Shown piece after piece: positions 8,708 through 16,949 of a DNA stretch of 64,000 bases. The stretch is taken from assembly GCA_016790705.1 (NCBI GenBank), contig JAEUOT010000019.1, forward strand, positions 62,001-126,000. Direction: 5' to 3'. Both the position numbers and the translations under genes were made by a program. Numbering within the stretch: the first letter of the stretch is position 1; each line of letters begins with the position of its first letter. Below the pieces are notes generated by a model. That model worked only from the letters and a program-made list of their open reading frames with translations, did no database searches and was not told the origin of the DNA. This stretch comes from Hydrogenophaga sp. (GTDB lineage Bacteria > Pseudomonadota > Gammaproteobacteria > Burkholderiales > Burkholderiaceae_C).

Positions 8708-10552
8708 ATGCCCCTGAACCTTGAAGACCTGTCCTTCGACCTCGCCAGCCTGCGCGCCGCCTACGCCGCCGGCACCCCGGTGCGCGCCGTCATCGCCGAA
8801 GCCATGCGCCGCTGCGCGAGCGACGCGCACCACGCCTTCATCCACCGCCTGACCGATGCGGAGATCGAGCCCTACGTCGCGCACCTCGACGGCGTGGACC
8901 CGGCCAGCCTGCCGCTCTACGGCGTACCGTTCGCGATCAAGGACAACATCGACCTCGCGCACATCCCCACCACCGCCGGCTGCCCCGAATACGCCTACAC
9001 GCCCACGCAGAGCGCCTTCCTCGTGCAGCAGCTCATCGCAGCCGGCGCGGTGCCGCTGGGCAAGGCCAACCTCGACCAGTTCGCCACCGGGCTGAATGGC
9101 ACCCGATCGCCCTACGGCGCGTGCCGCAACGCCTTCAACCCCGAGTTCGTCTCGGGCGGCTCCAGCAGCGGCTCGGCCGTGAGCGTGGCCAAGGGCTGGG
9201 TGAGCTTCTCGCTGGGCACAGACACCGCCGGCTCGGGCCGCGTGCCCGCCAGCTTCAACAACCTCATCGGCCTCAAGCCCAGCCTCGGCCTGCTCTCCGC
9301 CACCGGCGTGGTGCCGGCCTGCCGGTCGGTGGACACCGTGTCCATCTTCGCGCTCACCGCCGCCGACGCCCAGGCCGTGCTCGCGGTCGCCGCCGTGCCC
9401 GACGCAGCCGACGCCTTCAGCCGCGCCGCCAAACCCTTTGGCGTGGACTTTTCGGCCGGCCCCTTCCGCTTCGGCGTGCCGCGCCCGCAGGACCTCCAGT
9501 TCTTCGGCAACGACGCCGCCGTCGAACTGTTCGCCCAAAGCATCGAACGTTTGCATGCCTTGGGCGGCACCGCCGTCGAGGTCGACCTCACGCCCTTCCT
9601 CAACGCCGCGCGCCTGCTCTACGAAGGCCCCTGGGTCGCCGAGCGCTACGTCGCCATCCAGGACTTCATCGAAGCGCAACCCGAGGCCGTGTTCCCGCCC
9701 GTGCGCACCATCATCCAGGGCGGCAAAACCAAGACCGCCGCCGAGGCCTTCGCGGCCAGCTACAAGCTCAAGGCGCTCAAGCGCGTGTGCGACGCGGTGT
9801 GGCAAGACGTGGACTGCCTGCTCACGCCCACCGCCGGCACCATCTACCGCATCGCCGACATGCAGGCCGACCCGATCCGCCTGAACAGCAACCTCGGCCA
9901 CTACACCAACTTCATGAACCTGCTGGACTACGCCGCCGTCGCGGTGCCCGCAGGCTTCCAGGCCAGCGGCGACGCGCAAGGCCTGCCCTGGGGCGTGACC
10001 CTGGCCGCGCCCGCGTTCAAGGACCTGCCCCTGCTGCGCCTGGCCGACCGCTTCCACCGCGCGCAGGCGGCGCTGTCAATCGGCGCCACCCCCGCCACGC
10101 TGGCCGACACCCCCGCCATCATCGCCACCGAGCTGCCCAAAGGCAGCAACACCGCCGGCACCGTCAAGGTCGCCGTCTGCGGCGCGCACCTCAGCGGCCT
10201 GCCACTCAACTGGCAGCTCACCCAGCGCGGCGCACGCCTGCTCGGCGCGGTGCAGTCCGCGCCCGAATACAAGTTCTACGCCCTGGCCGGCGGCCCGGTC
10301 CAGCGGCCCGGCATGGTGCGCGTCAGCGAAGGCGGCGCCGCCATCGACATGGAAGTCTGGGAACTGCCCGCCGAACACTTCGGCAGCTTCGTCGACGGCA
10401 TCCCCGCCCCGCTGGGCATCGGCAAGGTGAAGCTGGCCGACGGGTCGTGGGTGAGCGGGTTTGTGTGCGAGACGGTTGGGGTGGAGGGCGGGACGGAGAT
10501 CACCGCGCTGGGGAGTTGGCGCGGTTGGTTGGTGCAGACTTCCCGGGGATAA
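8708..10552 (+). CDS. atzF: Allophanate hydrolase
   Basis: A 614-residue amidase-signature enzyme converting allophanate to CO2 and ammonia, the last step of the pathway. The Ser-Ser-Lys site is visible: GVPFAIKDNID carries the Lys, and GGSSSGSAVSVAKGWV then GTDTAGSGRVPASFNN carry the serines (about residues 150-180). Residues about 480-614 form the extra C-terminal domain of AtzF-type enzymes (CGAHLSGLPLNWQLTQRGA), thought to assist decarboxylation. It lies 21 bases after the carboxylase stop and ends the operon. Its last 26 coding columns have a near copy at 12251-12276. Confidence 0.93.
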   Translation: MPLNLEDLSFDLASLRAAYAAGTPVRAVIAEAMRRCASDAHHAFIHRLTDAEIEPYVAHLDGVDPASLPLYGVPFAIKDNIDLAHIPTTAGCPEYAYTPTQSAFLVQQLIAAGAVPLGKANLDQFATGLNGTRSPYGACRNAFNPEFVSGGSSSGSAVSVAKGWVSFSLGTDTAGSGRVPASFNNLIGLKPSLGLLSATGVVPACRSVDTVSIFALTAADAQAVLAVAAVPDAADAFSRAAKPFGVDFSAGPFRFGVPRPQDLQFFGNDAAVELFAQSIERLHALGGTAVEVDLTPFLNAARLLYEGPWVAERYVAIQDFIEAQPEAVFPPVRTIIQGGKTKTAAEAFAASYKLKALKRVCDAVWQDVDCLLTPTAGTIYRIADMQADPIRLNSNLGHYTNFMNLLDYAAVAVPAGFQASGDAQGLPWGVTLAAPAFKDLPLLRLADRFHRAQAALSIGATPATLADTPAIIATELPKGSNTAGTVKVAVCGAHLSGLPLNWQLTQRGARLLGAVQSAPEYKFYALAGGPVQRPGMVRVSEGGAAIDMEVWELPAEHFGSFVDGIPAPLGIGKVKLADGSWVSGFVCETVGVEGGTEITALGSWRGWLVQTSRG

Positions 10553-10677
10553 AGGTGATCCTTCGAAAGACGAGGAAATAGGCGCTCAGAGTTTTAGCGT
10601 TGCTGCAAGTGATGTCGACTGTGCAAGCTGGGTTCTGGACCGGTTACTTCAACATTCGAAGACTGGGTCCCAAGAAC

Positions 10678-10956
10678 TTAGGCGTTCAAGATTACGGAGT
10701 CGCGAGCGTATAAGGCAGTCTTGAGCATCTGGATGAACGCTTCAATGCGCGGATCGTCCCAATTCTTGGTTTCGCCACCTTCCCTTTCCTCGCGTGCTGC
10801 TGCGGCACGTAGCTTGAGCATAACCCCGGGGATCTCCATCACGGTGATGACTCCCATGCGGTCTGTCTCCCGTCGGATGATGGGCTCCATCTTGGCATAG
10901 ACCTCATCGTCAACGATCAGCGAATTAGTGGCGCTTGACTTGAATTCGTAGGGCAT
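10678..10956 (-). CDS. Hypothetical small protein
   Basis: A 92-residue protein if started at the ATG at 10956 (MPYEFKSSATNSLIVDDEVY). An upstream extension to 11064 adds a cysteine- and basic-rich stretch that looks non-coding. The sequence is amphipathic with no signal peptide, and the C-terminus (IEAFIQMLKTALYARDSV) looks helical. I do not recognise a family. It sits in a stretch of lower GC content than the flanking operon and may be a recent acquisition. Confidence 0.4.
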   Translation of the reverse strand: MPYEFKSSATNSLIVDDEVYAKMEPIIRRETDRMGVITVMEIPGVMLKLRAAAAREEREGGETKNWDDPRIEAFIQMLKTALYARDSVILNA

Positions 10957-11159
10957 GAATGGGACTCTCTTTGTCACTAGTTGGTCGGCCACGTGATCGC
11001 ACGATTTCACTGTCCCGCCGCTGCAAACAGAGCAGGAGGCCTTACGTCTGCTGGAGCAAGGCATTTGTGTTTCGGGCCAAATGTCCAGTTACGGATTTTG
11101 GCATCGGCTCAACATGGTTCGACCGTGAGCACTTTTTGAAGCTGGCTGCACGCTTTCTT

Positions 11160-11384
11160 TCAGAGATCCTGTTCTAACTCGGGGTCTGGACTTTGAGTTT
11201 CGTTTGCCTTGCTTACCTCATCATGGCGGTGTTCATCGGCAACATAGACAAGGCAGTCCGGGCACGGCTTGGCGTTGCGCTCCTTCTTGCCGGGCGAGGG
11301 TGCATCAAAGCCGAATCGCAGTAACCCAGCCCTCTCGGCGAGCACGTAGCCGCTGTTCACCTGCTGTAGTCCGACCTCCATCAA
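11160..11384 (-). CDS. Doubtful small ORF with CPDC motif
   Basis: A possible 74-residue protein containing NAKPCPDCLVYVADEHRHDE, so a CxxC pair followed by histidines that could bind metal. It has no recognisable family, and the TTG/ATG start is ambiguous. If it is not real, the stretch 10957-11411 (about 450 bases) holds nothing else I can support on either strand. Confidence 0.25.
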   Translation of the reverse strand: MMEVGLQQVNSGYVLAERAGLLRFGFDAPSPGKKERNAKPCPDCLVYVADEHRHDEVSKANETQSPDPELEQDL

Positions 11385-11411
11385 ACCACCGCCCTCGCCT
11401 TTTCCTCATCA

Positions 11412-12238
11412 TCACCCCCCACCCCGCGCCAAACTCCGCCCCACCCGCTCACTCGCCCGGCGCAGCCGCTCCTTCAACACCGGCGGCTCGAGCACATCGA
11501 ACTCCACGTCCAGCGCCATCAGCCAGTACACCAGCGAGTCCAGCTGGTCCGTGCCGCAGAGCATGAGGCAGTGCGCGTCGTCGATCGCTTCCAGCGTGGC
11601 GGCGGATGGGGGAATGGTCTTCGCCATCACCTCGCGTGATTTGTGCAGCACCACGCGCGCCTGGTCGCCCTGCTGGTGCACGCCGGCCATGGCTCCGGTG
11701 ACGTAGGCGCGCAGGTCGCCCGCGGGCGGCGGGCGCGGCGCAAAGTGCGTGCCGGTGCGGGGTGTGCCCTGCACGCGGTCGATGCGGAAGGTGCGCCAGT
11801 CGTCGCGCGCCGGGTCCCAGGCCACCAGGTACCAGTGCTGGCCGGTGTGCACCAGCCCGTGCGGCTGCACCTGGCGCACGCTGGCCTGGCCGCGCAGGTC
11901 GCGGTAGCTGAAGCCCACCTGCAGCTGGTCGCGGCAGGCCGTGGCGAGCGTGGCCAGCACGCTGGCGTCGATGGTCGGCCCCATGCGCTGCACCGGCACG
12001 ATGGCCGAGCGCAGCGCACCCGTGCGGCGGCGCAGGCGGGTGGGCATCACCTGTTCCAGTTTCACCAGCGCGCGCAGCGAGCTTTCTTCCACCCCGCTCA
12101 CGGTGCCGGCCGCGGCGATCTGCAGGGCAATGGCCACGGCCAGCGCCTCTTCGTCGTCCAGCAGCAGCGGCGGCAGCGACTGCCCCGCGCGGAACGCATA
12201 GCCGCCCGCCACGCCGCTGCTGGCATTGCGGGGCGATC
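11412..12238 (-). pseudogene. WYL-domain transcriptional regulator lacking its N-terminal HTH
   Basis: About 270 residues can be read. They match the C-terminal two thirds of a YafY-type regulator: AGGYAFRAGQSLPPLLLDDEEALAVA leads into the WYL domain (HWYLVAWDPARDDWRTFRID) and the WCX region (CLMLCGTDQLDSLVYWLMALD). YafY-family proteins normally carry about 60 residues of winged helix before this point, and none is found in any upstream minus-strand frame. Homology ends near 12238, where sequence resembling the end of atzF begins on the other strand. A GTG at 12212 could still start a 266-residue ligand-binding stub, but DNA binding should be lost. Confidence 0.7.
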
Positions 12239-12300
12239 GGGATCGAAGTCGGGACCGAGATCACCGCGCCAGGGAGCTGTCGGGTGTGGCTGCCACCGCA
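12239..12300 (+). pseudogene. Relic of an allophanate-hydrolase-like 3' end
   Basis: The plus strand reads GIEVGTEITAPGSCRVWLPP, resembling the end of the intact atzF in this window (GVEGGTEITALGSWRGWLVQ). At DNA level 12251-12276 matches 10490-10515 in 23 of 26 columns by eye. There is no start and no enzyme body. It abuts the point where the WYL regulator loses its N-terminus, so it marks a deletion or recombination junction. Confidence 0.6.
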
Positions 12301-12315
12301 GGGCTGTGCGGCGGT

Positions 12316-13230
12316 TCAGACTGGCTTGTCGAGCAAGGGTTTGCGGGCTGCGTCGGCAAACGAGGTGACCCCCAGGTCGATGAAAGCCCGCACCTTGGGC
12401 GTGAGGTAGCGCGCGCTGGCGAACACCGCGTGCACCGGGGCCGTGGGCAGGGCCCAGTCCGCCATCACCGGCAACAGCCGGCCGTCCTCAACCTCTGGCT
12501 GCGCCAGGAGCAGTGGCAGCTGCGCAATGCCCAGGCCGTCGAGGGCAGCGTCGCGCACCGCAAAGCTGTTGTTGGCGTTCAGGCGGGCGACGGGCTCGAT
12601 GCGCTGCGTCTCGTCGCCTCGGGTCATGGTCCACGCCATGCGCAGGCGCGAGCCCGAGAAGCGGATCAGCGCGTGTTGCGCCAGGTCTTGTGGGTGGGCG
12701 GGGGCGGATTGGCGCCGCAGGTAGCCGGGCGTCGCGAACAGGCCGTAGTGCAGGTCGCCGAGCTTGCGCGCGGCCAGCGACGAATCGGCCAGCGGGCCCA
12801 CGCGCACGGCCAGGTCGAAGCCCTCGTGCACGATGTCCACCACGCGTCCGGTCATCTCCAGGTCCACGTTCACGCCGGGGTGGCGCAGCAGGTAGTCGCG
12901 CACCCAGCCGTTGACCGCGAGCAGACCGAACTCGACGCCGCAGGTCAAGCGCAGCGTGCCGCGCGGTTCGCCCTGCGCCTGCTGCACCGCGCGCCGAGCG
13001 TCCTCGGCCGCGCCCAGGATGCCGACGGCGCGCTCAAAGAACTCGCGCCCGACCTCGGTGAGCGAGAGCGAGCGGGTGGTGCGCTCCAGCAGGCGCACGC
13101 CCAGGCCGGCTTCGAGCTGGCTGACCACGCGCGAGACGTGGGCCTTCTGGCTGTGCAGTTGCTCGGCCGCGCGGGTGAAGCTGCCGGTCTGCACGACTTT
13201 GACGAACACGTCGAGGTGGCTGAGTTCCAT
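12316..13230 (-). CDS. LysR-family transcriptional regulator
   Basis: About 304 residues. The N-terminal winged helix-turn-helix is clear (MELSHLDVFVKVVQTGSFTRAAEQLHSQKAHVSRVVSQLE), followed by the LysR effector-binding domain (GTLRLTCGVEFGLLAVNGWV). The ATG at 13230 gives the usual N-terminus; an upstream alternative adds a few residues. It is divergent from the DJ-1/PfpI gene at 13341. LysR regulators usually control such a divergent partner, so that gene and the oxidoreductase after it are the likely targets. Confidence 0.88.
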   Translation of the reverse strand: MELSHLDVFVKVVQTGSFTRAAEQLHSQKAHVSRVVSQLEAGLGVRLLERTTRSLSLTEVGREFFERAVGILGAAEDARRAVQQAQGEPRGTLRLTCGVEFGLLAVNGWVRDYLLRHPGVNVDLEMTGRVVDIVHEGFDLAVRVGPLADSSLAARKLGDLHYGLFATPGYLRRQSAPAHPQDLAQHALIRFSGSRLRMAWTMTRGDETQRIEPVARLNANNSFAVRDAALDGLGIAQLPLLLAQPEVEDGRLLPVMADWALPTAPVHAVFASARYLTPKVRAFIDLGVTSFADAARKPLLDKPV

Positions 13231-13340
13231 TGTTGTCTTTGGATGCAACAGACAGTCGCATTTTGCTGGATTTATCCGGTTGGGGAAACGGCGGAGACTG
13301 CGTCCCGTTCCCTCCCGTTCACCCTTTCCAGGAGACCACC

Positions 13341-14111
13341 ATGAGCCTCAGAGACCCCAACGTTGTGAACCCGAACGCCAAGAAGCGCGTCGCCATCGTC
13401 ATCGCCAACCCGGCCATCTCCACCACCACGGGCTGGCCGGTGGGCTTCTGGTGGAGCGAGCTGACCCACCCGTACCACGTGTTCACCGAGGCCGGCTACG
13501 CGGTCGAGGTGTTCAGCCCGGCGGGCGGGAAGTGCGAGGCCGACGGCATGAGCGACCCCAACGACGCCAGCGGCTACAGCAAGACCGACCTGATCAGCCA
13601 GGGCTTCATCCACACGCCCGAACTCAAGGCGCTGGTCGAGAACACGAAGAAAGTGGCCGACATCGACGTCGCGGCCTTCGATGCCATCGTGGTGGCTGGT
13701 GGCCAGGCGCCGATGTTCAGCTTCGAACAGGCGACCGACCTGCACGCCACATTTGCCGCCTTCCACAGCGCGGGCAAGGTTGCGGCCGCGCTGTGCCACG
13801 GCGTGGCGGTGCTGGCCTACGCCAAGGGCCCGGACGGCGAGCTGATTGCCAAGGGCAAGACCGTGACCGGCTTCGCCAACTGCGAAGAAGACTTCGCCGA
13901 CAACGCGGTCTGGAGCTACGGCCTGCTGCCGCGCGACAAACATGTGATGCCTTGGCGCATCGAGGACCGCCTCAAGGAGGTCGGCGCCAACTATGTGCAG
14001 GCAGGGCTGTGGCGCGGCTTCGCGGTGCGCGACGGCAACCTGATCACCGGCCAGCAGAACTTCTCGGGCGAGGAGACGGCGCGCCTGGTGGTCGAAGCGC
14101 TCGGACGCTGA
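13341..14111 (+). CDS. DJ-1/PfpI family protein (type 1 glutamine amidotransferase-like)
   Basis: A 256-residue protein with the DJ-1/PfpI fold. The nucleophile elbow is AAALCHGVAVL (Cys near residue 152) and the upstream acidic part is FDAIVVAGGQAPMF. The length and the GKTVTGFANCEEDF block fit the Hsp31/YhbO-like group, which includes glyoxalase and chaperone members. The start at 13341 has GGAGA 7-11 bases upstream. It is followed after 12 bases by an NADP-binding oxidoreductase and is divergent from a LysR gene. The exact reaction cannot be read from sequence. Confidence 0.82.
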   Translation: MSLRDPNVVNPNAKKRVAIVIANPAISTTTGWPVGFWWSELTHPYHVFTEAGYAVEVFSPAGGKCEADGMSDPNDASGYSKTDLISQGFIHTPELKALVENTKKVADIDVAAFDAIVVAGGQAPMFSFEQATDLHATFAAFHSAGKVAAALCHGVAVLAYAKGPDGELIAKGKTVTGFANCEEDFADNAVWSYGLLPRDKHVMPWRIEDRLKEVGANYVQAGLWRGFAVRDGNLITGQQNFSGEETARLVVEALGR

Positions 14112-14123
14112 AGGAGGTCCGCA

Positions 14124-14753
14124 ATGGGCATTGCGATCATCGGCGCCGGCAACGTCGGCATGGCACTGGGCCAGGCCCTGACCCGGCGTGGCGAAACCGT
14201 GGTCTTCGGCGTGCCGGAGCCACAGAAATACGAGGCAGCTGTCGCGGCGCTGGGCGACCGGGCGCGCCTGACCGGCACGGCCGAGGCGATCGCCGGGGCC
14301 GACCTCGTCATCCTCGCGGTGCCGCACGCGGCCACGGCCGGCATCGCGCAGGGCGTGGCCGACTGGCAGGGCAAGGTGCTGGTGGACGCCACCAACCCGC
14401 TGGCGCCGGGGCTGGCCGGGCTGACGCTGGGCACCACCACCTCGGGCGCCGAGGTGCTGGCGCAGCAGGCCCGGGGCGCGCGGGTGGTCAAGGCCTTCAA
14501 CAGCACCGGTGCCGAGAACATGGCCGACGCGGCCTACGCCGGCGGCCTGCCCATGATGCCGGTCTGCGGCGACGACGCGGATGCGCGCCAGCGCGTGATG
14601 GCGCTGGCCACGCTGATCGGCTTCGAGGCGGTGGACATGGGGCCACTCATGGCCGCGCGCTACCTGGAGCCGTTCGCCATGACCTGGATCCACCTCGCGT
14701 TCCGGCAGGGGTTTGGCCGGCGCTTCGCCTTCGGGCTGCTGCGCCGTGGCTGA
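14124..14753 (+). CDS. NADP-binding oxidoreductase, F420-dependent NADP reductase-like
   Basis: A 209-residue Rossmann protein beginning MGIAIIGAGNVGMALGQAL (GxGxxG), with VILAVPHAA and VDATNPL strands and the C-terminal KAFNSTGAENM block typical of the NADPH-dependent F420 reductase-like family (YadG/YfkN-type NAD-binding proteins). In organisms without F420 these proteins are probably NADPH-linked reductases of unknown substrate. AAGGAGG at 14110-14116 supports the start. It is probably co-transcribed with the DJ-1/PfpI gene. Confidence 0.75.
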   Translation: MGIAIIGAGNVGMALGQALTRRGETVVFGVPEPQKYEAAVAALGDRARLTGTAEAIAGADLVILAVPHAATAGIAQGVADWQGKVLVDATNPLAPGLAGLTLGTTTSGAEVLAQQARGARVVKAFNSTGAENMADAAYAGGLPMMPVCGDDADARQRVMALATLIGFEAVDMGPLMAARYLEPFAMTWIHLAFRQGFGRRFAFGLLRRG

Positions 14754-14763
14754 GGGCTCGCCC

Positions 14764-15741
14764 ATGACCAGCCGTGACGACCTGCCCCGGCATGCCGAGG
14801 GCCGCAAGGCCACCTGGTTCGAGCTCTTCTTCGACCTGGTGTTCGTGGTGGCGGTGGCGCAGCTCTCGGGCGCCTACGCGCATCACTACGACCTGGCCGG
14901 GGCGCTGGTGTTCGCGCTGGCCTTCCTGGCGATGTGGTGGTGCTGGCTGGGCCACACCTTCCACGCCACGCGCTTCGACGACGACAGCAACCGTCGTCGC
15001 GGGCTGGGCTTCCTGCAGATCGTGGCGGTGGCGCTCATCGGCTACGGCGTGTCGGACCCGCTGGGCGATCGTGCCTGGGCTTTCGGGGGCGGCATCGCGG
15101 CATTCAAGGCCCTGCTGGCGCTGGCCTACATCCGCGAGCGGCGCTGGCGCGGCGCCGCCGGACTGATCCGCGTGTACGCCACGCTCTACGGGGTGCAGGC
15201 CATGCTGTGGCTGGCCGGTGTCGCGGCCGAGCCGCTGCGCGGGGTGGCGTGGGGCCTGGCGCTGGGGCTGGACCTGGCTTCGCCCTGGCTGGTGGCTCGC
15301 CACACCGCATCGGTACCACCGCACCCCGAGCACCTGCCCGAGCGCTTCGGCCTGTTCACCATCATCCTGCTGGGCGAGGGCATGGCCGCGGTGGTGCACG
15401 CGCTGGACCATGGCGAGCACCTGCACCTGTCGTCGGCGATGGCGGCGCTGGTCGGTGCGGCGCTGAGCTTCGGGTTGTGGCTGCTGTACTTCGACCGCGT
15501 CAAGGGCCAGGGCGAACGCCACATTGCCGACACGGTGGGCGGCCGGCGCCTGCGGTTGTGGGCCTACGGCCATGTGCCGCTGTACATGGGCATTGCCAGC
15601 CTGGCGGCCGGTACGGTCGCGCTGTCGGTGCCCGGTGCGCTGACCGCCGCTACGGGCGCGATGTATCTGGGCGGACTGGCGCTGGCGGGAGCGGGGCTGG
15701 GTCTGCTGGGACTCGCGCGAGAAGCGGACTGGTCTGCGTGA
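14764..15741 (+). CDS. LtrA-family membrane protein (low temperature requirement A)
   Basis: A 325-residue integral membrane protein with about ten hydrophobic segments. The family signature WFELFFDLVFVVAVAQLS is at residues about 17-34, and a second signature (RFGLFTIILLGEGM) is at about 197. LtrA was named for cold growth in Listeria, and its biochemical role is unknown. The start at 14764 follows the preceding stop by 10 bases; the longer reading from 14713 overlaps the upstream gene and lacks similarity. Confidence 0.85.
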   Translation: MTSRDDLPRHAEGRKATWFELFFDLVFVVAVAQLSGAYAHHYDLAGALVFALAFLAMWWCWLGHTFHATRFDDDSNRRRGLGFLQIVAVALIGYGVSDPLGDRAWAFGGGIAAFKALLALAYIRERRWRGAAGLIRVYATLYGVQAMLWLAGVAAEPLRGVAWGLALGLDLASPWLVARHTASVPPHPEHLPERFGLFTIILLGEGMAAVVHALDHGEHLHLSSAMAALVGAALSFGLWLLYFDRVKGQGERHIADTVGGRRLRLWAYGHVPLYMGIASLAAGTVALSVPGALTAATGAMYLGGLALAGAGLGLLGLAREADWSA

Positions 15742-15755
15742 GGCACCCCGTGCGC

Positions 15756-16190
15756 TCAGGCTTTCTTGAGCTGCGCATTGTCCAGCGGCAGGCTGCGCAG
15801 GCGCTTGCCGGTGGCCGCGAAGATGGCGTTGGCCACGGCCGGTCCGATGGGTGGCGTGCCGGGTTCGTCGATGCCGCCGGGTTTTTCGCTGCTCTTGACG
15901 ATGTGCACCTCGACCTTGGGCATTTCGTTGTGGCGCGGCACCGGGTAGTTGTGGAAGTTGCCCTGCTCGACCCGGCCGTCCTTGAGGTTGATCTTGCCGT
16001 AGAGCGCGGCCGACAGGCCGAAGACGATGGCGCCTTCGATCTGGCGCTCGATGATGGCGGGGTGCACCGTCATGCCGCAATCCACGGCCGCCACTTCCAG
16101 CACTTGCCTGTAGCGCGGTTGCTGGTCCATCAGCGCGCGGCGGAATTCAAACGGGTCCTGGCCCGCCCACCACACCACCCAGGAGCCCAC
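15756..16190 (-). pseudogene. Remnant of isoquinoline 1-oxidoreductase / xanthine dehydrogenase large subunit
   Basis: The readable frame begins [20 protein letters not shown] and jumps at about 16090 to [19 protein letters not shown], ending with [20 protein letters not shown]. These two blocks belong to the C-terminal third of IorB-type molybdopterin-binding subunits (about 740 residues) but are normally separated by roughly 100 residues. The first about 500 residues are absent. It is therefore a 5'-truncated gene with an internal deletion. The adjacent GST remnant starts in the opposite direction at 16192. Confidence 0.75.
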
Positions 16191-16191
16191 C

Positions 16192-16430
16192 ATGTCCAAG
16201 ATCGTTCTCTACTGGCACCCCATGTCCAGCGCCACCCCGGTCGCCTGCGCGCCGATGTTCGAGGCGCTGGCCATCGAGCTGTGGCTGGGCCACACCTATG
16301 GCGTGAAGAGCGGCCTGTGGCCGGCCGGCGGCACACCGGAACACGTGCAGGCCATGACCTGGTGCACCTGGGCTTATGTCACCTACGGCGCGCAGGTGTT
16401 TCGCCTGCAGGCTTCGAAAGACATGGGCAC
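16192..16430 (+). pseudogene. Glutathione S-transferase remnant with internal deletion
   Basis: Begins [19 protein letters not shown], a typical cytosolic GST N-terminus, then jumps straight to APMFEALAIELWLGHTYGV, which lies at the end of the thioredoxin-like domain. About 35-45 residues carrying the glutathione-binding cis-proline are missing. The helical domain runs on as TPEHVQAMTWCTWAYVTYGA and similarity ends near 16425; the open frame continues into the antisense of the next gene. It is non-functional as a transferase. Confidence 0.72.
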
Positions 16431-16468
16431 GACGGGCGATGCAGATCGACGCTTGACCGGACAGCCCC

Positions 16469-16837
16469 TCAAGCCTTCACTTCGACCACCGTTTCGAAGC
16501 CGCCGAAGATCATGCGTTTGCCGTCGAAGGGCATGGGCGGGTTGTCGGGGTTGGCCGGGTCCATGCGCGGGTCTTCCAGCATCTTCTTCATGCCGGCGTC
16601 GCGCGTGGCCTTGTCCGGCCATTCGACCCACGAAAAGGCCACCGTCTCCTCGGCGGTGGCCTGGACGGCGCGGCGGAAGTCGGTGACCTTGCCATCGGGC
16701 ACGTCGTCGCCCCAGGACTCGATCACACGGATCGCGCCCAGCTCGATGAACAGCGAATCAAAATACCGCGCGTGCTCGATGAACTGTTGTTTGCTGGCCG
16801 TGGGAACCGCGATCACGAAACCATCAATGTAGGACAT
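16469..16837 (-). CDS. DUF1428 family protein
   Basis: A 122-residue protein starting MSYIDGFVIAVPTASKQQF, the characteristic DUF1428 N-terminus, and containing SWGDDVPDGKVTDFRRAV and the C-terminal MPFDGKRMIFGGFETVVE. The family adopts a dimeric alpha-beta barrel (ferredoxin-like) fold and has no known reaction. The start at 16837 gives the canonical N-terminus and has GGAG about 8 bases upstream. It is divergent from the YdeI/OmdA gene. Confidence 0.88.
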   Translation of the reverse strand: MSYIDGFVIAVPTASKQQFIEHARYFDSLFIELGAIRVIESWGDDVPDGKVTDFRRAVQATAEETVAFSWVEWPDKATRDAGMKKMLEDPRMDPANPDNPPMPFDGKRMIFGGFETVVEVKA

Positions 16838-16949
16838 GTCTTCACTCCGGTGGGGTTGAGGGAGCGGCGCCACGCTGGAGGGCGCCCCGTAAGTCGACGA
16901 CGAACGACAGGGTGCCATATCGACAAGCTCCTGCGGCAAACTCCCAGCC

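Noticed and set aside
4934-10057. A 1707-residue minus-strand open frame opposite the carboxylase and allophanate hydrolase genes
   Set aside because: It is an antisense by-product of high-GC codon use: low-complexity Gly/His/Arg/Val composition, no domain, fully opposite two confident genes.
11090-11135. A GGTTCGACC segment resembling a tRNA T-loop
   Set aside because: No matching acceptor, D or anticodon stems could be laid out around it; no tRNA or rRNA gene is visible in the window.
16192-16686. A full 164-residue GST-like gene
   Set aside because: Only the first about 78 codons resemble GST, with a missing middle; the rest is the antisense of the DUF1428 gene.
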